From Kangiella geojedonensis (lineage in GTDB: Bacteria > Pseudomonadota > Gammaproteobacteria > Enterobacterales > Kangiellaceae), in the NCBI RefSeq assembly GCF_000981765.1, contig NZ_CP010975.1, forward strand, positions 434,001-498,000: a DNA stretch of 64,000 nt, in the 5' to 3' direction. Positions within the stretch are counted from its first letter, which is position 1; every line of letters begins with the position of its first letter. Positions 36,997 through 45,299 of the stretch are shown here, one piece after another. The position numbers and the translations under genes are program-made. Below the pieces are notes generated by a model, which made no database searches, was not told the origin of the DNA, and was given only the letters and a program-made list of their open reading frames with translations.

Positions 36997-37000
36997 AACC

Positions 37001-37777
37001 ATGAGTAAATTAAAACCCTACATTGAAACCGTTGGGCAAGGTCCTGACTTAGTGTTGCTCCATGGTTGGGGGCTACACTCAGGTATTTGGGAGTTGATCA
37101 CGGAGCAATTATCCCAGCATTTCACCTTGCACCTCATCGATCTTCCTGGTTTTGGTCGTTCGCCATTGCCAGGTGGTGACTATTCCATTGAGTTGTTGAC
37201 TGACCAAGTACTTAAGGTGACGCCGGAAAAAGCTCACTACCTTGGCTGGTCAATGGGGGGGCTGGTTGCAACTAATATTGCCATATCTCACCCTCAGAGA
37301 GTCGAGTCGCTAATTACGGTGTCGAGCTCTCCTCGATTTGTTCAAGCTGACGACTGGCAACATGCCATGAAGCCAAACATTATGGATAGTTTTTGTCGTT
37401 ATCTCGAAGAAGATTATCAAGGCACGATTATTCGTTTCTTAGCGATTCAGGCTATCGGCAGTGAAACGCAAAAAGAAGATATCCGTCGATTGCGTGACAC
37501 CGTCTTTATTCACGGTATGCCGGCATCAAGAGCTTTGAGAGAAGGTTTAAATTTATTGAATGATGTTGATTTGCGCGAACAAATGAACGCTATCTCGGTA
37601 CCATTTTTACGACTTTATGGTCGATTGGACTCGTTGGTTCCAGCAAAAGCAGCAGAAGAGGTTGGGCAGCTAGTGCCTCACTCAGAGCATCACGTTTTTC
37701 CCAAAGCGAGCCATGCTCCTTTCTTATCCCATACCGATCAATTTGTTGAGAAAGTTAGAGAGTTTTTAGTCGCATGA
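37001..37777 (+). CDS. bioH: Pimeloyl-ACP methyl ester carboxylesterase
   Basis: Alpha/beta hydrolase that removes the methyl group once the pimeloyl chain is built, ending its elongation. The 258-residue protein has LLHGWGLHSGIWE (oxyanion region), the nucleophile elbow GWSMGG near residue 82, the acid-bearing RLYGRLDSLVP, and the His in KASHAPFLSHT. Its ATGA overlap with bioC shows translational coupling and supports the BioH identity over a general hydrolase. Confidence 0.95.
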   Translation: MSKLKPYIETVGQGPDLVLLHGWGLHSGIWELITEQLSQHFTLHLIDLPGFGRSPLPGGDYSIELLTDQVLKVTPEKAHYLGWSMGGLVATNIAISHPQRVESLITVSSSPRFVQADDWQHAMKPNIMDSFCRYLEEDYQGTIIRFLAIQAIGSETQKEDIRRLRDTVFIHGMPASRALREGLNLLNDVDLREQMNAISVPFLRLYGRLDSLVPAKAAEEVGQLVPHSEHHVFPKASHAPFLSHTDQFVEKVREFLVA

Positions 37778-38625
37778 GTCATCTGAGTTCACAAGACGTA
37801 GCGCGTTCTTTTAGTCAGGCAGCTAAGACTTATGATGCAGCTGCATTCTTTCAGCGGATTGCTGGTGAGCGACTGTTTGAGCGATTGGATTATTTTAAGC
37901 TTGAGCCTAAGCATATTGTTGACCTAGGTTGTGGTACAGGTGTTTTTACTCGCGAATTATCGGCGCGTTACTCGCAAGCGAAAGTGACAGGGGTTGATAT
38001 TGCCGAGGGGATGATCGCTTGGTGTAAACAGCAATCACAATCTGAAGAATATGTTTGCTCAGATGCGGTTTCATTACCTTTTGAAGATAATTCGGTTGAT
38101 CTTATCTTTTCGAATTTGTCGATTCAATGGGTCGAAGATCTAGAAAAATTATTTGTTGAATTGAACCGTGTCTTAAAGCCAGAAGGATTGCTACTGTTTA
38201 CTACCTTAGGCCCTGACACCTTAAAAGAATTAAAACAGAGTTTTGCTGCAGTTGATCAGTATCATCACGTTAACGATTTTATTGATATGCATCATGTTGG
38301 CGATGCCATGCTACAAGCCAAAATGCTAGATCCGGTTGTTGACGCTGAGCCGGTAGTGATCAGTTATGATAAAGCCACTGAGCTGATGCGGGATTTAAAA
38401 GATATTGGCGCGCATAATATTGACCGTCGCCGTAATTCGGGGTTAATGAGCCCTAAAAAATTACGCGCTGTCGAAAAAGCTTACCAACAATTTGCACTCG
38501 ATGATGGCCAATTGCCCGCAACTTATGAGTTAGTTTATGGCCATGCTTTTGGTTCAGAGCAAAAACAAGTGACCAGTTATCATGAGTATATTGTTGAATT
38601 AGCGGAAGGGAAGCGAGAAGTTTAA
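37774..38625 (+). CDS. bioC: Malonyl-ACP O-methyltransferase
   Basis: SAM-dependent enzyme that methylates malonyl-ACP, so fatty acid synthesis can build the pimeloyl moiety. The 283-residue protein begins with the family pattern VARSFSQAAKTYDAAAFFQR. It has the SAM loop VDLGCGTGVFTREL, DLIFSNLSIQWVEDL, and LFTTLGPDTLKELK. It overlaps bioH by four bases. After it the operon's same-direction run is followed by an unrelated small gene. Confidence 0.95.
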   Translation: MSHLSSQDVARSFSQAAKTYDAAAFFQRIAGERLFERLDYFKLEPKHIVDLGCGTGVFTRELSARYSQAKVTGVDIAEGMIAWCKQQSQSEEYVCSDAVSLPFEDNSVDLIFSNLSIQWVEDLEKLFVELNRVLKPEGLLLFTTLGPDTLKELKQSFAAVDQYHHVNDFIDMHHVGDAMLQAKMLDPVVDAEPVVISYDKATELMRDLKDIGAHNIDRRRNSGLMSPKKLRAVEKAYQQFALDDGQLPATYELVYGHAFGSEQKQVTSYHEYIVELAEGKREV

Positions 38626-38669
38626 TAAATGCACTTTGCCCCTATTAATACTATTGATATAGAGTAATT

Positions 38670-39164
38670 ATGAAATTGAAGACATTAATTATTATAGTTA
38701 CATTACTAATGACTGCCGCGCAATCAAAGCAAGAAGTTAATCGTTACATTGCACCTTTAGTTAACGAGGTTGTGGTGGTTGTGCCCGAAGAAGGAACGGT
38801 AATCAATGGCCCTTATGGGGACGAAGTAGAGTTTTGTGATAGTAAATCAAATTACTTTTGTGTAGAACACCCAGTTTTTTGGCTTGCAATACCAAAAGAT
38901 ATCCAAACATTACAAATAGAAGATGGCTGGGAACATTCAGGCTCAGAGTATAAAATATTAGAAATATTCGAAAACTCGAAGTTCAAGAAATTTGAGTCTA
39001 AAGAATTATATATAATAAAAGGGAGTAATGCGGATAACGGTGAAGTATATTTTGCTTATACAGTCGAGCAAGGTGTGATTTATAGAGAAGCTAATAAGTC
39101 ACTTCCTTTGGGAACACTAATTCTTGATGGAGAGTATGGGTTCGGTGCCATAAAACAAGACTAG
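38670..39164 (+). CDS. AT-rich secreted protein of unknown function
   Basis: I do not recognise this 164-residue protein. It has a signal peptide (about 1-20: KLKTLIIIVTLLMTAAQS). The mature part has two cysteines close together (FCDSKSNYFC) and ends with a Gly-rich strand region (LGTLILDGEYGFGAI). Base composition is clearly AT-richer than the bio genes around it, which suggests later insertion into the biotin locus. It starts 44 bases after bioC and could be read from the same message. Confidence 0.6.
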   Translation: MKLKTLIIIVTLLMTAAQSKQEVNRYIAPLVNEVVVVVPEEGTVINGPYGDEVEFCDSKSNYFCVEHPVFWLAIPKDIQTLQIEDGWEHSGSEYKILEIFENSKFKKFESKELYIIKGSNADNGEVYFAYTVEQGVIYREANKSLPLGTLILDGEYGFGAIKQD

Positions 39165-39258
39165 TAAACGTAGCTTGATGGAGCGTGAGCTACTCAGGAT
39201 TGTTTGGCTTGATTATGTAGGGTTTGAGCAGGCACTAGGAATAACATTATTTAAAGAA

Positions 39259-39975
39259 TTACGATTTCTTTTTGTTTTCAAACTTAACGACTTTTTCTTC
39301 GAGTTCTTGTTCTTTTGCTTTTAAAATATCTTTAACATTTTTCATTTGAGCGTCATGCAAAAAGTCGCGCAGAGTTTCAAATTCAGTACGGTAGAAGTCG
39401 CGTTCATCGCGTAAATTGTCAGTATTCTTGCTTAGAGTTTGATTGGCTAAAATAAGGCGCTTGTGGCTCTTTTTGATGTGTTCATAGTCTGCCATATAGT
39501 TAGACTTGAAGTTATTGATTTCGTCTTGAGCTTCTTGACGAACGTTTTTTAATTTTTCGTTGTGCGACTCTTTAAGCTCATCCATTTGAGCTTCTAGTTC
39601 GCGCTTGGTGTCTGAAATAGATTGTAAGGCGCCCATATAATTTTTATGGGCCTCTTCGTAGCTGGAGAGTGTGTTCTCGTATTTTGTGTTGAGTTGACGA
39701 TGCTCTTGAATGAGCGTGGTGTTTCTTTCAGAAAGACTGGTTAGTGATTCTTGAAGCTTTTTATAATCGGATTCAATGTCTTCAATTTTTTGCTTTTTCT
39801 TGGCAATATTTTGAGTGTTTTCTTTATTAACTTGTTTGAGTTCTTCATTTTTAGACTCAAGCTGACGAACTAGGGCATGCTTGAGCGTTGCTGTAACAAC
39901 AGCGCCAAGCAACAAGACCAGCGCTAGGATGCCTAGAACTAGTATGATAGTGTTGTCGCCTAAAAAGTTATCCAT
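39259..39975 (-). CDS. Membrane-anchored coiled-coil protein of unknown function
   Basis: The 238-residue protein has one N-terminal membrane helix (about 8-30: TIILVLGILALVLLLGAVV). About 190 residues of charged heptad-like sequence follow, rich in Lys, Glu, Gln and Asn, ending in a Lys-rich tail. The positive-charge balance suggests the coil is cytoplasmic. No enzymatic motif is visible. Such proteins often act as scaffolds or in cell-envelope organisation, which is only a possibility. It is antisense to the biotin genes and splits bioD from bioBFHC. Confidence 0.7.
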   Translation of the reverse strand: MDNFLGDNTIILVLGILALVLLLGAVVTATLKHALVRQLESKNEELKQVNKENTQNIAKKKQKIEDIESDYKKLQESLTSLSERNTTLIQEHRQLNTKYENTLSSYEEAHKNYMGALQSISDTKRELEAQMDELKESHNEKLKNVRQEAQDEINNFKSNYMADYEHIKKSHKRLILANQTLSKNTDNLRDERDFYRTEFETLRDFLHDAQMKNVKDILKAKEQELEEKVVKFENKKKS

Positions 39976-40010
39976 AAATGTGTATCAGTTTATATGGTTG
40001 TACATGGATT

Positions 40011-40039
40011 TTGAGAACCCTAGAAGTCCATAGTATATA
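40011..40039 (+). promoter_or_regulatory. bioD promoter
   Basis: TTGAGA (40011-40016) and TATATA (40034-40039) are 17 bases apart, with the start codon about 38 bases downstream. No BirA operator is seen here, so bioD may escape the biotin control of bioB. Confidence 0.7.
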
Positions 40040-40076
40040 GCAATCATACTCGATTAATTGTGCGAGGTATAACAAA

Positions 40077-40790
40077 TTGAGTAACGTTAAACGTAAATTC
40101 TTCGTGGCAGGGACCGACACTGAGATCGGTAAAACCTTCATTTCAACGGCTTTGATTAGGGCTTTTGTAGCGAATAACCTTTCCACAGTAGGGTTAAAGC
40201 CCATTGCTTCTGGCGCAGAGCCTGTACAGGGTGTATTGAAAAATGATGATGCTTTGCAGTTACAGCAAGCATCAAATATGTCTTTCAGTTATAGCGAAAT
40301 CAACCCGCTTTGCTTTGAACCAGCTATTGCACCGCATATTGCAGCAGATTTGGCCGGACAGACATTGAATGTTGAAGAGCTTGCTAATCGAGTTGTGATG
40401 CCGGATGACGCCGATATTATTTTAGTTGAAGGTGCTGGAGGCTGGCTTACGCCGTTAAATCAGAAGGAAACTTATGCTGATTGGGTTGAGCAAGAGCAGT
40501 TGGATGTCATTCTTGTGGTTGGTATGAAGTTAGGCTGCCTCAATCATGCCATGTTGAGTATTCGTGATATCCAAAGTCGTGGCCTGACCGTTAAGGGCTG
40601 GGTGGCAAACTTTGCTCAGGGGAAAATGAACATGGCAGAAGATAATGTACAGTGGTTAAAGCAGAATATTACTGCGCCTTGCCTTGGAGTAGTACCTTTT
40701 CAAGATACTGCAGATTCAAACTCGCAAGACGCAGATGGGTCTTTATCAGACAATGTTGCGGAATTATTGGATGTGAGTACTTTGCTCTGA
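40077..40790 (+). CDS. bioD: Dethiobiotin synthetase
   Basis: ATP-dependent enzyme closing the ureido ring of dethiobiotin, the step before BioB. The 237-residue protein shows the P-loop FFVAGTDTEIGKTFIST, IASGAEP, the EGAGGWLTPL block, and VVGMKLGCLNHAMLS. The start is TTG at 40077, with GAGGT about 9 bases upstream; no nearby in-frame ATG exists before the P-loop. Its 3' end overlaps the convergent lipoprotein gene by 27 bases. It is separated from the other bio genes by two unrelated genes and has its own promoter. Confidence 0.95.
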   Translation: MSNVKRKFFVAGTDTEIGKTFISTALIRAFVANNLSTVGLKPIASGAEPVQGVLKNDDALQLQQASNMSFSYSEINPLCFEPAIAPHIAADLAGQTLNVEELANRVVMPDDADIILVEGAGGWLTPLNQKETYADWVEQEQLDVILVVGMKLGCLNHAMLSIRDIQSRGLTVKGWVANFAQGKMNMAEDNVQWLKQNITAPCLGVVPFQDTADSNSQDADGSLSDNVAELLDVSTLL

Positions 40791-41171
40791 GGCTACGCAC
40801 TGGTTGCGAATACAACTGACGTTAGGCTTCGGCGTAACTTGGCATGTGCCCATCATTTGATTGTCTTTGTTGTATTGTCTGCGCATGTCGGCGTATTGCT
40901 GTCCCATCTTTTCTAATGCATCAACATCGCTATTGCTTTTAGAGTAGGGCATGTAGGCTTCTGGCCCGCCACATGGCTTATTACCAATGGGTAGTAAGCC
41001 ACAGTCTGCGCTGGTAGAACAACCTTCTGTGCTGGCAGCTTGCTGGATTTGTGCGTACAAATCTTGTGGTGATGCGTTGTTGCTACTGTCGCTATTAGCT
41101 TGTGAGCACGATTGAGTTAAACTCATGAGTACAGCCATAGCGCCGAGTAATAAATATTTGTTTAACTTCAT
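40764..41171 (-). CDS. Small exported, Cys-patterned (lipo)protein
   Basis: Function unknown, 135 residues. A hydrophobic start ends in LTQSC, an imperfect lipobox, so it may be a lipoprotein. The mature part has a regular Cys pattern: EGCSTSADCGLLPIG, KPCGGPEAYMPYS, GTCQ and SCIRNQC, about six cysteines suited to three disulfides. AAGGA lies 7 bases before the ATG at 41171; another ATG at 41174 is possible. It overlaps bioD convergently. The CGGP-YxxYS pattern looks conserved rather than random, but I cannot name the family. Confidence 0.7.
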   Translation of the reverse strand: MKLNKYLLLGAMAVLMSLTQSCSQANSDSSNNASPQDLYAQIQQAASTEGCSTSADCGLLPIGNKPCGGPEAYMPYSKSNSDVDALEKMGQQYADMRRQYNKDNQMMGTCQVTPKPNVSCIRNQCVASEQSTHIQ

Positions 41172-41228
41172 CATTCGATCCTTGTATAGTTTAAGGCACA
41201 CTTTAAGTCAAAGTATAAGTCTATAATT

Positions 41229-41255
41229 CTATTAGGTTTTTATTCATCCTAATAG
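41229..41255. repeat. Inverted repeat in the dgkA leader
   Basis: CTATTAGG and CCTAATAG are a perfect 8-bp inverted repeat around 11 bases. It sits directly downstream of a TATAAT (41222-41227) and 31 bases before the dgkA start. It could be an operator or a leader hairpin. Confidence 0.5.
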
Positions 41256-41286
41256 CTCACAAATCACAAAGAGTGTAAAAATTCCT

Positions 41287-41655
41287 ATGAAGCCCGGAAA
41301 AACTGGTATTACAAGAATTATTCATGCTTGCCACTACTCATGGCTGGGCTTGAAAGCTGCGTGGAAGCATGAGGCTGCTTTTCGTCAGGAATTGCTTTTG
41401 GCGATTGTTTTGTTGCCATTGAGTTTTATTGTCGGTCAGTCAGCAAGTCAAATTGCCTTAATGATCCTGTCGGTATTCTTGGTGCTGTTAATAGAACTGA
41501 TCAATTCGGCTTTAGAAGCTGTGGTCGACCGATTTGGCGGTGAACATCATCAATTGTCCGGCAGAGCAAAGGATATCGGCTCTGCGGCAGTTGCGGTAGC
41601 AATCTTAAACCTATTGCTTGTCTGGGGCGTCATCTTAGTCAGTAATTACTTCTAG
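41287..41655 (+). CDS. dgkA: Diacylglycerol kinase
   Basis: Small trimeric inner-membrane kinase that recycles diacylglycerol to phosphatidic acid. The 122-residue length equals the E. coli enzyme. The diagnostic block ELINSALEAVVDRFGGEHHQ with the catalytic Glu/Asn is present, followed by RAKDIGSAAVAVA, with three membrane helices around it. It is convergent with the alpha/beta hydrolase gene, with one base between the stops. Confidence 0.96.
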   Translation: MKPGKTGITRIIHACHYSWLGLKAAWKHEAAFRQELLLAIVLLPLSFIVGQSASQIALMILSVFLVLLIELINSALEAVVDRFGGEHHQLSGRAKDIGSAAVAVAILNLLLVWGVILVSNYF

Positions 41656-41656
41656 C

Positions 41657-42256
41657 TTAGCTTGCGACGAGCTGATGAATAAAGCTTTGTGCGGCTTGCG
41701 CTGCTAACTTCCAGCTTTGCTCAGTGGTTACTTCTGACCGTTTTAAAGTTTCCAGGCTGTGATTACCATCTTGTAGCCACTGCACTTTAAGTTTAGGGCT
41801 TAATTGATACTGAGCCACTTCTTCTGGCTTGCCAAAAGTGTCGCGCGTTCCTTGGAGAATCAGGCTGGGCGTTTCCAGCTCAGCCAAGTGCTCAGTTCGA
41901 GTTTTTTCAGGTTTGCCGGGCGGATGGAAAGGGTAACCCATTGCCACGACGCCACTGACATTTGCTTCATCAGCAATCATGGTAGCAACACGGCCTCCCA
42001 TCGACTTGCCTCCAATCACAATAGGTCCACTGCTTATGGAGTTAATCTGCTGATGAAAGGCATCGATTAATGTAGGCATGCGATCAGGTGGTGACTTTTT
42101 GCCCGTTTTCTGACGACGTACCATGTAAGGGAAGTCAAAAGTAACCACTTCAATAATGTCATCGCTAATGTGGCGTTTCATAAACTGCATGAACTCAGAC
42201 TGTGAATCTGCTCCAGCACCATGGGCTAAAATGAATGTTACGGCCTGCTTGTTCAT
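41657..42256 (-). CDS. Alpha/beta hydrolase of the KANL3/Tex30-like family
   Basis: Predicted hydrolase of 199 residues, substrate unknown. The start has FILAHGAGADSQSEFM, the family's oxyanion region. The nucleophile elbow is GGKSMGGRVA near residue 85, with LILQGTRDTFG (acid) and DGNHSLE (His) later. Bacterial members are annotated as dienelactone-hydrolase-like or simply alpha/beta family hydrolases. It stands divergent from dam. Confidence 0.85.
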   Translation of the reverse strand: MNKQAVTFILAHGAGADSQSEFMQFMKRHISDDIIEVVTFDFPYMVRRQKTGKKSPPDRMPTLIDAFHQQINSISSGPIVIGGKSMGGRVATMIADEANVSGVVAMGYPFHPPGKPEKTRTEHLAELETPSLILQGTRDTFGKPEEVAQYQLSPKLKVQWLQDGNHSLETLKRSEVTTEQSWKLAAQAAQSFIHQLVAS

Positions 42257-42346
42257 AGTCTATGTCCAGTCATTGGTAAAAGTCGCTGTTATTCGTGATC
42301 GGTTTTGATAAACTAGCTCACACTATAAGTTTATTATTAAAAATCG

Positions 42347-43180
42347 ATGTCGATAGCCCAGCCTTTAAAGTTTCAAAGACCTTTCCTTAAGTGGGCTGGT
42401 GGCAAGTTTAGATTATTACCTAAGATTCTGCATCATTTGCCTCAAGGAAAAAAGCTGATTGAGCCGTTTGTCGGTTCTGGCGTGGTATTTTTGAATGCTG
42501 ACTATGATCGTTACTTGCTCGCTGACATCAACCCCGATCTCATTAACCTTTTCCGTGATCTAAAGCGTGGTAAGACGAGCTTTATTCATTATTGCGCGAA
42601 CTACTTTACTGAGGCCAATAACAAAGAAAAGCGTTTTTATGAACTTCGTGAATACTTTAATCAATTAGAAGCTGGAAAAGAACGCTCCGCTTTATTCTTA
42701 TATTTTAACCGTCATGGCTATAATGGACTTTGTCGATATAATCGTTCTGGTGGCTTTAATGTGCCCTTTGGGCGCTACAAAAGACCCTATTTTCCAGGCC
42801 ATGAACTGGAAGTTTTTGCCGCAAAAGCACAAAAGGCAGAGTTCCGTTGCCAAAACTTTCGACAATCATTTAACGCCTCGAGAAATGGTGATGTGATTTA
42901 TTGCGATCCACCGTATCTTCCGCAAAGCCTTACCGCCAATTTTACTGACTATACAAAGCAAGGCTTTAGCTATGACCAGCAGGCGGAGCTAGGCTTTTTA
43001 GCGGAACGAGCACAAGGGAAAGGCGTATTTACTGCGATATCCAATCACGACACGCTAGTCGCACGAGAGATATATCATAGAGCTTCAACAGTCCTACACT
43101 TTGACGTGCAACGATTTATCTCTTGCGATGGCAATAATCGCTCAAAAGCCAAGGAGCTACTAGCCCTTTATAAGAGCTAG
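42347..43180 (+). CDS. dam: DNA adenine methylase Dam
   Basis: Methylates adenine in GATC, used for mismatch repair strand choice and replication timing. The 277-residue protein has the SAM motif FLKWAGGKFRLLP, IEPFVGSGVVFLN, and the catalytic DPPY in GDVIYCDPPYLPQS. The YNGLCRYNRSGGFNVPFGRY segment is typical of Dam rather than of phage or restriction enzymes. Length is like E. coli Dam (278). No mismatch-repair or restriction gene is adjacent; it appears as a single housekeeping gene. The 3' end overlaps the DUF2970 gene by four bases. Confidence 0.96.
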   Translation: MSIAQPLKFQRPFLKWAGGKFRLLPKILHHLPQGKKLIEPFVGSGVVFLNADYDRYLLADINPDLINLFRDLKRGKTSFIHYCANYFTEANNKEKRFYELREYFNQLEAGKERSALFLYFNRHGYNGLCRYNRSGGFNVPFGRYKRPYFPGHELEVFAAKAQKAEFRCQNFRQSFNASRNGDVIYCDPPYLPQSLTANFTDYTKQGFSYDQQAELGFLAERAQGKGVFTAISNHDTLVAREIYHRASTVLHFDVQRFISCDGNNRSKAKELLALYKS

Positions 43181-43479
43181 CCAGCGCCAGCGCTCTCTAA
43201 AGCTGAGTTAACGAAATAGAGAATCGTTAAAATAAATACCACAACAAAGATAATTCCGCCGACAATAAACTGTACCGCGCTACCTTTTTCAAAGTCTTTT
43301 TCTCGCTGCTGCTCTGTTTGAACGCCAAACATCGCGCCTAAAACACTTTGTACGGTCGACCAAAAGCCAGTACCTTGAGGTTTTTCTTCGGTGGCTTGTT
43401 CGATGTTACCAGTGGCTTTTTTAGATTCAGTAGAGGATTCCAATGAGGACTCATTGGTTTTTGGGGTATCCTGGTTCAT
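43177..43479 (-). CDS. DUF2970 membrane protein
   Basis: Small protein of 100 residues, function unknown. The first 40 residues are polar, Ser/Thr/Glu rich. The DUF2970 core follows: FWSTVQSVLGAMFGVQTEQQ, REKDFEKGSAVQFIVGG, and one membrane helix (about 70-92). These proteins usually have a C-terminal single helix, as here. It is convergent with dam. Confidence 0.85.
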   Translation of the reverse strand: MNQDTPKTNESSLESSTESKKATGNIEQATEEKPQGTGFWSTVQSVLGAMFGVQTEQQREKDFEKGSAVQFIVGGIIFVVVFILTILYFVNSALESAGAG

Positions 43480-43501
43480 TGTTTGACACTTATCATACTT
43501 T

Positions 43502-43531
43502 AGAAAGGGTTAATATAACTCAACCCTCTCT
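43502..43531 (-). terminator. Hairpin after the small secreted protein gene
   Basis: AGAAAGGGTT and AACCCTCTCT pair around a 10-base loop (one G-U pair in the minus-strand RNA), followed by TTTCTAAAG-like sequence. It is a probable terminator between 43537-43842 and the DUF2970 gene. Confidence 0.6.
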
Positions 43532-43536
43532 AAAAA

Positions 43537-43842
43537 TTAAGACTTTTCAAACAACTCCAAGAATTGGATGAAGTGCAAGCTTGGCATGGTATGTGATTCC
43601 GTTAACCACGAATACCAACTTGCTGACTTTTTAACAGAGTTAGTGTTGCCTAGCTGAGCAGAAGCCGGTTCCAGTAGCTCTGGCTCAATTGAGGTAATGA
43701 TGTGCAGTTCGTCACTGTTATAACCAACATGGCTACTATCAGAGCAAATTTGAGCTTTAGCGAAAGCACTAGAACCACCCATGATGCTCAATGCAACACC
43801 AGCTGTGATAAATAGTTGTTTTATGCTTTTTTTGATCAACAT
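43537..43842 (-). CDS. Small secreted protein of unknown function
   Basis: Not recognised; 101 residues. A signal peptide (about 1-28: basic MLIKKSIKQ, then hydrophobic, ending SSAFAKA) is clear. The mature part is about 70 residues with one Cys and two SWYSW/PSLHF aromatic patches. The ATG at 43842 has AGGAG 8 bases upstream (AGGAGTTAACC), nearly the same leader as the His/Arg-rich gene's. The frame is open to 43887, but the upstream piece would precede the signal peptide. Confidence 0.7.
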   Translation of the reverse strand: MLIKKSIKQLFITAGVALSIMGGSSAFAKAQICSDSSHVGYNSDELHIITSIEPELLEPASAQLGNTNSVKKSASWYSWLTESHTMPSLHFIQFLELFEKS

Positions 43843-43928
43843 GGTTAACTCCTCACCATATTTTTCGCGCCTATACATATCCCCCATTTAGGATATCTCC
43901 TGAATATACGACAAAATGTCATTGTAGA

Positions 43929-45299
43929 TCAAGGATTTGATGTGTTTTTTTGTTTGTTCTCAGCCAAAGATAATTTCAAATTGTCAATCAATTCAAAGGC
44001 TTGGCTTAAATTAAGTCGTGGGTCGACTAAGCTGGTGTAGGCTTTACCCAGTTCTTGGTGCTCAACAGCGTAACTACTGCCGACGCACTCCATAACGGCC
44101 TCGCCAGTCATTTCGAGGTGAACAGCGCCTAAGTGGGAATTGTGTTGCTGGTGAATATCAAAAGCTTGCTGCAATTCTGACTGAATATGTTGGAAGTCAC
44201 GTGTTTTATATTCATTCGCGCCTACCTGAGTATTGCCATGCATCGGGTCGCAGCTCCACAAAACGTTAATATCAGCAGCTTGAATGGCTTGAATCATTGC
44301 TGGTAGTTTTTGCGCGATATGTTGATGGCCAAATCGTTGTATCAAGGTGAGACGGCCTGGCTCGTTTTCAGGGTTAATCCATTGGCATAGTTCGACGAGA
44401 TCTTTAGGCTCAACAGTTGGACCAACTTTAATTGCTATTGGATTAGCGATACCGCGTAAATATTCTAAATGAGCGCTATCGTTTTGTACTGTCCTCATGC
44501 CAACCCATGGGAAGTGAGTTGATAGGTTATACCAGCGACCATTATTGGCTTGGCGAGTCAGTGCTTGCTCGTAATGCAGGTGAAGCGCTTCGTGGCTGGT
44601 ATAAAACTCCGTTAAGTTTTTGTGGGCAGTTTGCTTACCGTTAAATTGATGGAACAGATTCAGCGCGTCACGAAAGTTACGCAAGCTTTGGTGTAATTGC
44701 TTGTGACGGGATAAATCTTTGAGTGAGGAAACTTCTTGTTCGAGATTGAACAGCTCGTCTAACTCGCCCTCCAATAAAGAGCGAATATAGTTCAGGGTCA
44801 GCGAGGCATAACTATAGCCTTCAAGCATGCGTGCCGGATCTGGGTTACGAGCGGATTCAGTAAAGTGTACATGATTAACCAAGTCACCGCGGTAGCTGGT
44901 GAGCGTGGTGTCACCTTGAGTTTCAGTAAGCGCAGAACGGGGCTTTGCATACTGACCTGCAATACGGCCGATGCGGGTGATTGGTTGTTGCGTTTTTTGG
45001 CTTACCAATAAGCTTAAGCTAAGTAAGCTGCGAACTTTCTGTGAAATAGCATCAGCATTACAGTCGGAAAATGATTCTGCGCAGTCGCCACCCTGAACGA
45101 TAAAGCGTTGTCCGGACTGGGCTTCAGCAATACGAGCTTTTAACGCATCTACCTCTGATGAGGATACCAACGGTGGTAGTTGGCACAGCTTCTCCACCAC
45201 TTGCTGTAACGCTTGTGGATCACCGTATTTTATCTGTTGACTGACGGGCTTAGTCTTCCAACTATCAGGAGTCCAGCCGTCAGCAGTACGCTGTGCCAT
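43929..45299 (-). CDS. Class II (plant-type) DAHP synthase
   Basis: Condenses phosphoenolpyruvate and erythrose 4-phosphate, the first step of aromatic amino acid synthesis. The 456-residue protein has WTPDSWKTKPVSQQI, the metal and substrate motif FIVQGGDCAESF, GRIAGQYAKPRSA, VGMRTVQNDSAHLEYL, and LWSCDPMHGNT, all typical of type II enzymes, which are unrelated in sequence to AroF/G/H. I chose the ATG at 45299; an in-frame ATG at 45335 (MALLKSLNRFS) with GGGAT before it is possible. The frame stays open back to 45581 but that part does not look like DAHP synthase. Feedback sensitivity cannot be read. Confidence 0.92.
   Translation of the reverse strand: MAQRTADGWTPDSWKTKPVSQQIKYGDPQALQQVVEKLCQLPPLVSSSEVDALKARIAEAQSGQRFIVQGGDCAESFSDCNADAISQKVRSLLSLSLLVSQKTQQPITRIGRIAGQYAKPRSALTETQGDTTLTSYRGDLVNHVHFTESARNPDPARMLEGYSYASLTLNYIRSLLEGELDELFNLEQEVSSLKDLSRHKQLHQSLRNFRDALNLFHQFNGKQTAHKNLTEFYTSHEALHLHYEQALTRQANNGRWYNLSTHFPWVGMRTVQNDSAHLEYLRGIANPIAIKVGPTVEPKDLVELCQWINPENEPGRLTLIQRFGHQHIAQKLPAMIQAIQAADINVLWSCDPMHGNTQVGANEYKTRDFQHIQSELQQAFDIHQQHNSHLGAVHLEMTGEAVMECVGSSYAVEHQELGKAYTSLVDPRLNLSQAFELIDNLKLSLAENKQKNTSNP

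Noticed and set aside
42347-43180. Dam as part of a restriction-modification or phage defence system
   Set aside because: Sequence and length are those of housekeeping Dam, and no nuclease or defence gene lies nearby.
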